Shown piece after piece: positions 8,596 to 18,112 of a DNA stretch of 64,000 nucleotides. A model generated the notes under the pieces. It saw nothing but the letters and a program-made list of their open reading frames with translations. It was not told where the DNA came from and ran no database searches. The stretch lies in the NCBI RefSeq assembly GCF_011682065.1, contig NZ_VUYU01000016.1, forward strand, positions 1 through 64,000, read 5' to 3'. Position numbers and translations under genes: made by a program. The stretch is from Massilia rubra. Its GTDB lineage: Bacteria; Pseudomonadota; Gammaproteobacteria; Burkholderiales; Burkholderiaceae_D. The stretch's first letter is position 1. Every line of letters starts with the position of its first letter.

Positions 8596-10148
8596 TCAAC
8601 CGGGTTTCACCCGGAAAAACCATGCCGTTGCCGCGAAGGCCATCAGCAGCAGCGTGCTCATGACGGCCCCGACCACGACCGGCGCGTTCCAGCCGTGCGC
8701 CTGGCCGTACAGCAAGATGAAACTCAGGCCTGCCCAGCCGGCGCCGGTCAGCAGTTCGAAGATGGTGCGGGCCAGGTTCGACTTGCCGCGCCGCTTGGAG
8801 TCGCCGCGCGCGGCCGGCGGGCTGCACCATGCCACCACCAGCGCGCTGTTGCATGCGCACATGGTGCAGGCAAGCAGCATGATGGCCGCCGCGGCTGGCT
8901 GGCGCATGCCCAGCCAGCATAGCGGCAGCAGCGCCACCGCCAGCGGCGGGATCGCCACCGCGGCTAGCTTGGCGCGCCGGATCGCGCCCTGGCTGCACGG
9001 GGCGCCGCGCAGCAGGTCGGGGGCGTCTTCGGCGGCGATCACGATCCAGGCCAGCGAGGAACTGAGCGTGCCGCATAAAAACACCAGCGCCGCCGCCACC
9101 GTCGGTAGCGAGACCGCGCGCCCGAACAGCAGCGGCATGAGCAAAGGCAGCATGTACATCAGTTGCAATCCCACCTGCGCGATCAGTTGCGGGTCGCGCC
9201 AGATCAGGCGCCATTCCTTGACGATGACGGTGCGCGCGAGACCGCGCCCGAAGCGCAGGCGCACGCCCCCCGCCGGCGCCCTGGCCACCCGCGCTGCGCC
9301 CGCGGCCTGCTGCACGCCGCGCACAAAAAAGCGATGCGTCAGGCGCGCTGTCAGCAGGAACACCGCGCCGCCCGTGGCGAGCATCAGCAAGGCCGGCAGC
9401 GGCATGCCCAGCGCCGCCCTGGCGGGCAGCCAGGCGACGCTGTCGACGCCGAGCGTGGCGCCCTCGTCGAACAGCGAGGCCAGGCGCGTGACGATGCGCT
9501 GCACGTCCGGCCCGAACGCACTGTTAAATGCCTGCGTCAGCAAAAACACCGCGGCCCCCGACAGTGCGCCGAGCAGTTGCGCCGTCACGCGCGTGCGCCG
9601 CACGCCAAGCCAGCGCACCAGCCCCAGGGTGAGCAGCATCGCGATCGATGACGAGGTGAGCGTCATGCCGATGATGGCCGGGTAGATTCCCAGCCAGCGG
9701 AACTGCCCGAGCACGATGCCGGCATGCGCGAACGGCGCCAGGAAAAACAGGTACAGCGTGCAACTGCTGGCCGCGATCGCCGCCAGGCGCACGCTGAACA
9801 CGCTGGTTGACGGGATGGGCGACGACAGCAGCAGGTCGAGGTCGCGCCGCTCGAACAGCGCCGTCACGCTGGCATTGAGGCCGGTCGAGAGCATGAGCGT
9901 GAAAATACCGGCCATCAGTGCGCCGACCATCTTCAGCAGCGCGTGCGCCGGCGGCCCGGCCGGGATCGTGGCGTGGCTCAGCGCCATGAACGCGAAGCCG
10001 TGCATCAGCGTGGCGAGGATCAGCCACACCGCGAGCGTCTTCTTGCCGATGCCCATGCTGGCCGCATCCTTGCGCATGCCCAGCATGTCGAACATGGCCA
10101 GACGCAGCTCGTGCCGCAGCAGCCACAGGGCGCTGCCGGGACGCGCCA

Positions 10149-10149
<1 letters not shown>
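8596..10149 (-). CDS. ABC transporter permease
   Basis: A 517-residue integral membrane protein with about twelve hydrophobic segments in two halves. It reads as the membrane partner of the ATPase gene just upstream, whose stop overlaps this start (ATGA). The first half begins MARPGSALWLLRHELRLA, a charged cytoplasmic start followed by helices. A central cytoplasmic stretch (RTVIVKEWRLIWRDPQL) is typical of ABC-2 exporter permeases just before the second helix bundle. The likely role is export of an unknown substrate from the cytoplasm. I see no helix-turn-helix or accessory protein that would name the cargo. Confidence 0.85.
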
Positions 10150-10882
<733 letters not shown>

Positions 10883-10886
<4 letters not shown>

Positions 10887-12139
10887 GGTCGTGCGTTTCC
10901 GGGTTGTGCGCGGCTGAAGGTGAAGAAGGCCAGCGCGCCGGCCTGCAGCAGCACGGCGATGGCGAGGGTGGCGCGGAAGGCGTCGGGCGCCGGGGCGCCG
11001 TGCGCCTTGAACAGGTCGACCGCCACCCCGAAGCCCCACTGGGTGGCAAAGGCGCCGATGAACAGTTGCAGGTTGTAGGCCGAGTTGGCGCGCCCTGCCA
11101 GCGCGGCCGGGAAGGCCAGCGCGACGTGCGACTGCACCAGGGTGGTGACCGGCACGCAGGCCGCCAGCAGCAGCCAAAGCAGCCAGGCCAGCGGCGCACT
11201 GGTGGCCAGCATGGCCGCCTGCGCGGCCACCATGCCGCCAATCCCGACGCCGATGATGCGGTGCGTGTTCCAGCCGCGCGCCACCAGCCGCGGCGCGGCC
11301 CAGCCAAGCGCCAGGTAGGACAGCAGCAGCACGGCATTGAATGCGAACAGGATGGAGCCGGTCTGCTGCGCGCTTTTTCCCAGCACGGTCGTCATCCACG
11401 GTCCGGCCCACAGGGTTTGCAGCGCGAAGAAAATGCCGTGATTGAGCAGGCCCGGCACGCCCATGCGCCAGAAATAGGCGCTGCCGAAAATGCGCCGGTA
11501 GCCGCCATCGGCAAGCGCCACGCCACCCTTGGCCGCGCCGCTGTCGAACTGGCGTTCGACCTCGCGCAGTGAAAAGAAGATCGCGCCGGCGACCGCCAGC
11601 AGCAGGGCCGCGACCACCCAGAAAATGCCGCGCCAGCCGATCGCCGGCAGCGCCATGGTCACCGGCACGGTGGCGGTGAGCGCGCCCGAGGTGCCGGCCA
11701 CCAGCATCCAGCTGGCCAGCTGGCTCTGGCGTTCGAGCGGAAACCACTGGCGGTAGGCCTTGAAGGCGGCCATCAGGCAGGCCGACACGCCGATCCCGAT
11801 CAGGGCGCGCCCGAGCCACAGGCCGGCCAGCGAACTGCTGCTCGCAAACACGGCCGCGCCCAGGGCGGCGCACAGCAGCAGGGTCGATTCGGTGCGGCGC
11901 GCGCCGTATTTGTCGAGCCACACGCCGAGCGGCAGCTGCATGGCGCCGAAGGCGACGAAATAGGCCGACGAGAGCAGTCCCAGGTCGGCGTTCGACAAGC
12001 CCATCTCGGCCACCAGCGCCGGCGCGATGACGGCGTTGACCGCCCGCAGCGCGTACGAAAGCAGGTAGCCCAGCGCAAAGCACAGGAACACGCGCGCCGC
12101 GCGCGCACCGCCCAGGGTCGCCGTCACGTGCCCGGTCAC
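10883..12139 (-). CDS. major facilitator superfamily transporter
   Basis: A 418-residue carrier with about twelve helices and the inter-helix 2/3 motif GVWLDKYGARR, which marks the MFS fold. The opening ALGYLLSYALRAVNAVIAP resembles the anion/cation symporter and glycerol-3-phosphate-like branch, but substrate assignment is not safe. It begins a tightly overlapping run with the ABC ATPase and permease. The lipoprotein gene ends only four bases upstream of its start, so it is likely part of the same transcription unit. Confidence 0.88.
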
Positions 12140-12143
12140 GTTC

Positions 12144-12689
12144 TTATTGCAGCTTGAACGAGGACATGAACATCTCGACCTGTTCCTGCGAGATGTCCTT
12201 TTCCTTGCCCATCACGATGACCTGGTAAAAGCGCTTGTTGCGCGACTCGAAATGGCCGACCAGGCGCATCGGCACGCCTTTCTGCACGCCGCTCGCGTCG
12301 ATGTCGATGGCGCTCGAACGCGCCGTGGCGCTGCCGGCGGCGGCCGAGGCCCTGCCCTGCTTTTCGCTGTTGATGGTGGCGCCGATATTGCGCACCAGCG
12401 CCGTCTTCATGGCCGCCACGGCCGCTTCGGCCTTGTCGGCGTCGGGCGCTTCGCCGCTGCCGACGGCGAACATGGTGCCGTTGACCTGGGCCGCGGTCAT
12501 GGTCATCTTGACCGTCATGCCGTTCAGGTCGACGTCGCGCGCGTGGGTGGCCGGTTTGTCGGGGAACATCACGCGGAAGGGCGCATCCTGGCTGCTGTAA
12601 TCGCGCCAGTTGAATTGAGGGCTGCACGCGGCCAGGGCCACGCCGGCCAGCAGGGAGAGGATGAGGGGTTTGAAAGAAGGGATTCGCAT
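12144..12689 (-). CDS. hypothetical lipoprotein
   Basis: A 181-residue protein with a lipoprotein signal: MRIPSFKPLILSLLAG, hydrophobic core, then the lipobox LAAC with Cys21. The mature part contains FRVMFPDKP and ends in a short FMSSFKL motif. That is the general pattern of small envelope lipoproteins with a single alpha/beta domain, although I do not recognise the family. It directly precedes the MFS-ABC genes on the same strand. Confidence 0.75.
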   Translation of the reverse strand: MRIPSFKPLILSLLAGVALAACSPQFNWRDYSSQDAPFRVMFPDKPATHARDVDLNGMTVKMTMTAAQVNGTMFAVGSGEAPDADKAEAAVAAMKTALVRNIGATINSEKQGRASAAAGSATARSSAIDIDASGVQKGVPMRLVGHFESRNKRFYQVIVMGKEKDISQEQVEMFMSSFKLQ

Positions 12690-12755
12690 TCGCCAATGTT
12701 AGCAGGAATGCGCAGCCTCTTGATCGCGATGATGGCCCTGTGCGATGGCGCTGGG

Positions 12756-13619
12756 TTATTGCGCCTTGCTGGTGCGCAGCAAGGCGTACATATTGTCGCT
12801 GAACGGGGTGGTGTCGAGTGCGCTCATGCGCACCACGTCCAGCCCGGCGCGCGCGGCGATCGCGCGCAGCGTCTTGGGCGTGAAGTAATTGACGTGGTCG
12901 GGCCAGCGAAAGCCGCTCCAGCGCGGGCCGCGGATCATCCGGTTGTAGCAGGCGAAGTTGGGCACCTTGACGATGATGGTGCCGTCCGCCTTGAGGCGCT
13001 TGCGGCAGTTTTCCAGCACTTCGAGCGGACTGGCTTCGTGTTCGAGGTAGGAGGCCATGACGATGATGTCGAAATAATCTTCCTCGAAACGCAGCACGCC
13101 ATCCTGGGCCGAGGCGTGCACGCAGCGTCCGCCCAGCGGGCGCAGCTTGTCGTCCGACAGGGTCGAGAGCGCGCGCGAAATTTCCACCCCGTGCGGCGCG
13201 ACCCGGCCGCGCAGGGCAGGCGGCAGCGAGGTCATCAGGGTTTGCAGCAGCTCGCCCCAGCCGCAGCCGACGTCGAGCACGTTGATGCGCGCCGACGGCG
13301 AGGCGGCGATCAACTGGTTCAGGATGCCCAGCACCTTGTTGCGCTTCAAGACCCTGGCGCGGAAGTGCTTGAGCATGGTGCTGAAGGCGTAACGGATCGG
13401 CTCGGCCTGCTTGCGTGCGGCCGATTCCTTGCTGAATGTCACTTCGTAGGCGTAGGTTTCACTGAGTTCTTCGTAGGCGGGCGGATTGGCCAGGAAGATG
13501 ATGTCGGTCTCGGCGCATTGCTTGAGCACCCAGGGCGCGGGAGCATAGTCGAGGTCGTGTTCGCGGCCCTGCACGGCCAGTAAAGGAGAAATGCGCAACG
13601 GTGTGGCTTGAACCGACAT
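12756..13619 (-). CDS. class I SAM-dependent methyltransferase
   Basis: A 287-residue protein. Motif I is NVLDVGCGWGELLQ at about 114-127. The acidic region VEISRALS is compatible with binding the SAM ribose, and FDIIVMASYLEHEASPLEVLENCRKRLKADG carries motifs II and III. This layout is the Methyltransf_23/12 type, often used on sugars or small metabolites. An N-terminal extension of about 110 residues precedes the fold and includes a FLANPP element. The substrate is unknown. Confidence 0.85.
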   Translation of the reverse strand: MSVQATPLRISPLLAVQGREHDLDYAPAPWVLKQCAETDIIFLANPPAYEELSETYAYEVTFSKESAARKQAEPIRYAFSTMLKHFRARVLKRNKVLGILNQLIAASPSARINVLDVGCGWGELLQTLMTSLPPALRGRVAPHGVEISRALSTLSDDKLRPLGGRCVHASAQDGVLRFEEDYFDIIVMASYLEHEASPLEVLENCRKRLKADGTIIVKVPNFACYNRMIRGPRWSGFRWPDHVNYFTPKTLRAIAARAGLDVVRMSALDTTPFSDNMYALLRTSKAQ

Positions 13620-13975
13620 GGGTCCCCCGACAATGTTTGCTGGCCGCTGGCGGATGCTTGGCGGGCACGGAGGCTGCGCCAGGTGCGGCGCTGATGCCCG
13701 ATGCGCATACTAACATCAAGAAATATTCCGAGGGTGCAATTTTGCAAAGAGGTTTAACAACAGCTTGCACGCGAGGCGCGATGGCGCTGCGACCTGCCTG
13801 TCCGCTGGGCTGGAACGGTCGAGCCGGCGCCGCAATTGCTTGTTTGGGTGGACAAGCTTCTACCTTCACTGTGGCTTCGGTTCACGGATGATCAAGCATG
13901 TGGTGTGGGTCTGTCCCCTACTGTACGCAGGAACGCTGCGATTACTGGCTGGTTGGGAGTGGCCCAGCCGCAAAG

Positions 13976-14299
13976 TTATTCCGAGCTGAAAAAACCGCAA
14001 CTTTCGCACAAATGAAGTGTCGACCTGATATGGTGGCTCAATCGAAGTACAAGGAAGATCGATGGCGCGAGGCACAAAAGTACTCCAATAGCAATAAATC
14101 CAAGCGCCTGCAGAGCGGGAAGAATGAGAAGGTAGCTTGCCGCAATAAATCCAGAGACGCTTGCAGTGATGAGTATTTTGCCGTTTCGCAACAATCGATG
14201 TTGTAAGCGGGTGTTACCAGGTATATCGAAATGTCGCCATTTGCTAGCTCCGCATTGAGGACAAACCATTTCGGGTACTGGCATATAATCGATGTTCAT
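13976..14299 (-). CDS. Cys-rich two-helix membrane protein, orphan immunity candidate
   Basis: A 107-residue paralogue of the protein at 15016-15339, about two thirds identical by eye. It begins MNIDYMPVPEMVCPQCGASKW and ends HLCESCGFFSSE. Two CxxC pairs, one at each end, could bind one zinc ion, and two hydrophobic helices lie between them. The ribosome site AGGAACGC lies just before the ATG, as in the other copy, which supports this start. Upstream on its strand there is only the tail of a toxin gene, so it has no intact partner here. It appears to be still translatable. Confidence 0.65.
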   Translation of the reverse strand: MNIDYMPVPEMVCPQCGASKWRHFDIPGNTRLQHRLLRNGKILITASVSGFIAASYLLILPALQALGFIAIGVLLCLAPSIFLVLRLSHHIRSTLHLCESCGFFSSE

Positions 14300-14351
14300 C
14301 TGGCGTTCCTATATCTGAGTCCTGGTGGACAATTTGCGCACTGTAGATGGG

Positions 14352-14478
14352 TTATTTTTTTGCAGGGGACTTCGCCCCTTGAGGTTTTTTGTCTTCATAT
14401 GTGCTACTACGGCGATAATTGGAAGCACTATGCTCGGCATCTGGTAAACGGCGGATTTAGCGAACATATTATAGATGG
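14352..14478 (-). pseudogene. 3' fragment of a papain-fold toxin gene
   Basis: Reading the minus strand gives TIYNMFAKSAVYQMPSIVLP and IIAVVAH. This matches the last part of the 300-residue candidate toxin (PIYNMFVKSVAYQTPTLVLP, IAAVVAQ). A one-base deletion then shifts the frame before the AKSP-KK end. Only about 40 codons remain and no catalytic region is present. It lies directly upstream of the orphan membrane protein gene, so a whole toxin/immunity pair was probably here and lost its 5' part. Confidence 0.75.
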
Positions 14479-14907
14479 TTCTGTTGCATTAGCGAACGTC
14501 AGCCGGACAATCATATAAGTTGCGGCGCCCGAATCTAAGACGAATCGACATGCTCAACTTCAAAGGGATGCGATTTCCTCTCGATGTGATTCTGAATGGT
14601 CCGTCCAGTTTGAGGGCCATCGTGCCGCTCCAGGAAAATTCCGTCGTTCGTTCAACAATGCGACAGGAACCATGAAATAAGCAGTCGATTATCGTCGATA
14701 AGCAGTGTAAGCAAAACATGTCTGGCTTTGAAGATCGGCCCGCTACGGATGGGACCATTATTCCACGCGTCCCTACATCGATCAACATGCCGACTTCACT
14801 TCTTTACGTATCGGAATTTTTTCTTCATGTGCTTCCGAGAGCCATACATCCCCTTCATTCTCACTCTCCGACAATGAAAATCCGACGGTATTTTTCTGAT
14901 TGATAAA
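14479..14907. other. gap between the two duplicated units
   Basis: About 430 bases of lower GC with short open frames on the minus strand (a 99-residue frame at 14489-14788 is the longest). None has a family or a ribosome site. This may be debris of the toxin gene or of another lost cassette, but I cannot match it to the intact toxin. Confidence 0.4.
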
Positions 14908-15518
14908 CTGTGACTTCTGTTCACGGGTGATCAAGCATGTGGTGTGGGTCTGTTCCCGGCTATACGCAGGAACGGTGCTGATCACCGGCTAGTTAGGAGT
15001 GGCGCAGCCGCAAAATTATTCTGAGCTGAAAAAACCGCAACTTTCGCACAAATGAATTGTCGACCTGATATGACCGCCCAATCGCATTAAAAGAAAGATT
15101 GTTGGTGCGAGGCATAAGAGCATTCCAACGGCAATTAAAGCAAGCTCTTGCAGAGCGGGAAAAATGAAAAGGAAGCCTACCGCAATAAATACATAGACGG
15201 TTACATTGATGAGTCTCTCGCAGTTTTGCAACAATTCATGTTGTAAGCAGGTGTTGGCAGGTAGATCGAAATGTCGCCAATTGGTAGCTCCGCATTGGGG
15301 ACAAGCCAGCTCGGGTACTGGCACAAAATCGATGTTCATCTCGCGTTCCTGTGTTTGGGTGTTTGCGGACAATTTGAAGTCTGTAGATGTGTTATTTTTT
15401 TGAAGGGGACTTCGCCACTTGAGGCTTTTTCTCCTGATACTGTGCTACTACGGCGGCAATTGGAAGCACTAACGTTGGCGTCTGGTAAGCGACGGATTTA
15501 ACGAACATATTATAGATT
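14908..15518. repeat. copy B of the duplicated immunity/toxin-tail unit
   Basis: The direct-repeat partner of 13869-14478. This copy holds the intact toxin 3' end and its adjacent membrane protein gene. The match covers non-coding DNA beyond the stop of the membrane protein, which shows that a DNA segment was duplicated rather than only the genes conserved. Confidence 0.85.
15016..15339 (-). CDS. Cys-rich two-helix membrane protein, candidate immunity protein
   Basis: A 107-residue protein with a CPQC pair near residue 13, two hydrophobic helices at about 44-62 and 68-84, and a CESC pair near the C-terminus. The arrangement is a split zinc-ribbon-like frame around a membrane hairpin. I start it at MNIDF because AGGAACGC precedes that ATG in both paralogues; an ATG eleven codons upstream is not shared. 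It lies 52 bases after the stop of the candidate toxin on the same strand. The toxin-then-small-gene order and the separate duplication suggest an immunity role. No family is recognised, so the role is inferred. Confidence 0.7.
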   Translation of the reverse strand: MNIDFVPVPELACPQCGATNWRHFDLPANTCLQHELLQNCERLINVTVYVFIAVGFLFIFPALQELALIAVGMLLCLAPTIFLLMRLGGHIRSTIHLCESCGFFSSE

Positions 15519-16294
15519 GGCAATGCCGCCCTTGGAATCATCGCATCTGCTCCATACTTGATGCCCAGTTCACCCAGGCTTGCATAGGTACCTTGGTTTT
15601 TTGAAACTATAGTCCGGTCCATGAATCGCAACCGCCCGAAGGTGTCATAAAACGCGTAGATCAAATGGCCGCCAATGTCCTTGCCAGCACGCATCAACCT
15701 TACTGAAATAAGGACTACACTTCCATCTCGCTTCAGCAAACCCTTCGCCAAAATTTCCTCAAGATTGCGAACTGATACCAAGTTTCCTATCCTCGCCCCC
15801 AGATTTTGCAGATTGTGCGCCATCGTTTCCAGAGCGACCCCGCCAAGCCGATCAATCGAGATACCCACAGCGGCCGCTAAGTCGGCAACATGTGCATAGA
15901 GTTTTCCGTTGGCATGATGCCCGGTTTGTGCCAATGCCTTGGTCGTACCCACCCAAGAGCAAATTCCTGCTCTTGGCGCAATGTCTTGGATGACCTTCGC
16001 TCTGTTTAGCAGTACTGCAGATTTCGCCATTTGTGTGGCTTTGCCGACCGGGAAGATAGCGATGAACCTCATCCCATCGGCAAAAAAGCCAGACACTCCA
16101 CCCTTTTTAACGCCATCGCCCAAGCGCAAAATGTCCGACATTGATGCACCAAATTTCATGAATGAGTGCGTTGTGGCGGCTGCAATCATTACACCGTGAT
16201 TGTAATGTGAGTCTTCGACCAACTGATCCAATACTGAATCGGCGCTTTTTCCTTGTTCATCAATCCAATCTGCAACACTCGTAAAAACCCACAT
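15392..16294 (-). CDS. candidate papain-fold cysteine-protease toxin/effector
   Basis: A 300-residue protein. The region GICSWVGTTKAL supplies a possible catalytic Cys112, GGHLIYAFYD a His210, and RLRFMDRT an Asp226. This Cys, then His, then Asp about 16 residues later matches the papain-like toxin pattern (GH, then a strand, then D). An N-terminal part of about 100 residues (SVADWIDEQ, LRLGDGVKKGG, DGMRFIAIFPVGKA) looks like an amphipathic leader domain seen in front of toxin domains. There is no signal peptide. GC is below that of the neighbours. A homologous 3' fragment lies at 14352-14478. How it would be delivered is unknown, since no secretion gene is nearby. A housekeeping cysteine hydrolase is the alternative. 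Confidence 0.6.
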   Translation of the reverse strand: MWVFTSVADWIDEQGKSADSVLDQLVEDSHYNHGVMIAAATTHSFMKFGASMSDILRLGDGVKKGGVSGFFADGMRFIAIFPVGKATQMAKSAVLLNRAKVIQDIAPRAGICSWVGTTKALAQTGHHANGKLYAHVADLAAAVGISIDRLGGVALETMAHNLQNLGARIGNLVSVRNLEEILAKGLLKRDGSVVLISVRLMRAGKDIGGHLIYAFYDTFGRLRFMDRTIVSKNQGTYASLGELGIKYGADAMIPRAALPIYNMFVKSVAYQTPTLVLPIAAVVAQYQEKKPQVAKSPSKK

Positions 16295-16561
16295 TTTGCA
16301 TCCAAAAGTTAATTTTATTGCAATAATTATGCGCTATTTTGCAGGTATGGGAATCCCAAATTTAGCATTGCGTGCGATTAAAGTTGCTGGTAGCGTTGGC
16401 TTCACTCATTTGCGAATCGCTATATCATCAGTGGCGTCGAAAAACGCTTTGTCAGGTACGGGAACACGTTTTCGCGGTAGATGTTTTTTGACCGAGCGCG
16501 CATCTGGTCGAGTATGCCCGAGGCGGTCAGGCGTCCGTGCTCGACGATGCCATGCGCTGCT

Positions 16562-17368
16562 TTATGTCTGGCAAACGCCAATGCCTTCGTCCAGCTCGAC
16601 GATGAAGCCCGGATCGAAGCGGGCATTCTCGGTGCCGCCGGTGCGCGTCTTGTAGCCGCACGGATTCGACACCACCCGGCATTTGCCGATCAGGTAGTCA
16701 ACCGGGTCGTGCATGTGGCCGTGTACCCAGAGGTCGGCCTGGCTGGCCAGCTCGTCCAGCCGCGAGGCATACGCGGCCGAAAAGCGCGACGTCGCGTACG
16801 CGTCCGGCACCGAGCGCATCGATGGCGCCATGTGGGTGATCACGACGGTCGGTCCGGCAAACGGTTCGGCCAGCCGGGTGCGCAGCCAGGATAGCTGGAG
16901 CGCGTGGAACATGGCGGTATCGGCCGCGCGCAGCTTGCGGTAGTTCATCCTGGCCAGGCGGATGCGCTTGTAATCGTTCATGACCGCCTCCGCTTCGCGC
17001 ATGGCCGCCTGGCGGTCGTCGTCTCCGAACAGGCGGAAATCGGTCCACAGGGTGGCCCCCAGGAAGCGGACATTGCCAATGATTTTTTCGTCGCAGGACA
17101 GGAAGTGGACGTTGCCGGACTCGGCGCTGGCCGCCTTCAACTCGGCTTGCACGGTGTCGAGATTGTGGCCGTAGCCTTCGTGGTTACCGTGCACGTACAG
17201 CACCGGCAAGCCGGCGAAGTTGTGCGCGGCCCAGGGCACGGCCCTGGCGCCGGTATCGATATCGCCGGCCAGGATGACCACATCGGGACGGGACAGCGCC
17301 GGATCGATGCGCGGCGCTTCGGCCCGCCAGAGTTCGTGATGCAGGTCGGAAAGGATGAGCAGGCGCAT
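16562..17368 (-). CDS. metallophosphoesterase
   Basis: A 268-residue calcineurin-like phosphoesterase. All metal-binding motifs are present in order: SDLHHE near residue 7, GDID, GNHEGYG, THMAP and GHMHDPVDY. It is a compact single-domain cytoplasmic enzyme, and the DxH start at D8/H10 supports this ATG. Such proteins hydrolyse phosphodiesters or phosphomonoesters; the substrate cannot be predicted. It stands alone next to the toxin locus. Confidence 0.92.
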   Translation of the reverse strand: MRLLILSDLHHELWRAEAPRIDPALSRPDVVILAGDIDTGARAVPWAAHNFAGLPVLYVHGNHEGYGHNLDTVQAELKAASAESGNVHFLSCDEKIIGNVRFLGATLWTDFRLFGDDDRQAAMREAEAVMNDYKRIRLARMNYRKLRAADTAMFHALQLSWLRTRLAEPFAGPTVVITHMAPSMRSVPDAYATSRFSAAYASRLDELASQADLWVHGHMHDPVDYLIGKCRVVSNPCGYKTRTGGTENARFDPGFIVELDEGIGVCQT

Positions 17369-18112
17369 GGGAACGGCGGGGAGGATGAAGTCAATCTTTC
17401 ATACTAGCCTATTGGCGGCCCGGCAGGGACCCGGCGTGGCCCGGCGGGGGCATGCGCGCAACGCCTCGGTGAAGCGGGAAACGCTGCCGCCGGCCCCCGG
17501 CCGCACGCGTTTTTTCGGCAAACTGGCGCTCTCGGAAAAGGCGCTTTAAGGCGCGCGTGCCAGGCGTTCATTTAGCGGCGCACTTACCCGCCGCGCCGCG
17601 CAATCCGTGCGTTTTACAGGCGCCGGAAATGGGGCCGGTGAATACCGCGCAGAGCGGTATTCTTACCCGAAACGCATGTCCGTATTTACTTCCGGTGTAA
17701 TCGGCGCGAATTAGGTGAATCTTAACGAACGCGCCTTTTACCGAGATCGTGGCCGGCCGGGGACCCCGAGAAAATCCGCCCGACGCCAAATAATGTGCAT
17801 AAATACGCATAAAACTAGGCTAACTGCATGCATATGCCGTCAAATATGCATGATTGCCCTGCTCCAAGACTGCGTGGGCGGGGCGAAAAACCGCAGGGTT
17901 GCGGCATCAATTGTTGTTTTCTAGATATATGTACAAGATCAATAATTGACAGGAAAGAGTTCGCAATGGTTATATATGCAATCGAAGATTTGAATTTCCG
18001 GCAAATCTCGCGAACGCGTCCGAGAGACGACTATAAATATAATTAATCGGTGGCCGTTTCGCCTCACGAGAGCGAAACGCGTTCATACACTTACAAAATG
18101 AGGAGCTTTGCA
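17369..18112. other. long AT-rich leader region before the TonB receptor
   Basis: More than 700 bases without a credible gene. The last 250 are AT-rich, and TTGACA (17946) is followed 19 bases later by TATATA (17971). This is a plausible though slightly wide sigma-70 promoter for the receptor. No Fur-like or riboswitch structure could be made out by eye. Confidence 0.4.

Larger units (their letters stand above)
13869..14478. repeat. copy A of a duplicated immunity/toxin-tail unit
   Basis: About 610 bases closely match 14908-15518 in the same orientation. Shared landmarks include GATCAAGCATGTGGTGTGGG, TGAAAAAACCGCAACTTTCG, GGGGACTTCGCC and CGAACATATTATAGAT. The unit carries the complete small membrane protein gene and the last part of the toxin gene. 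Outside these limits the two copies stop matching. Confidence 0.85.

Noticed and set aside
13601-13989. Short plus-strand frames upstream of the methyltransferase gene
   Set aside because: Rich in Cys, Arg and Ala without ribosome sites; they look like chance frames in a promoter region.
16420-16626. Minus-strand frame reading LDQMRARSKNIYRENVFPYL
   Set aside because: Overlaps the end of the metallophosphoesterase gene, has no ribosome site and no family; probably a chance frame or an unplaceable remnant.
17568-17810. An 80-residue minus-strand frame in the leader of the TonB receptor
   Set aside because: No ribosome site or family; lies in non-coding AT-shifted sequence.
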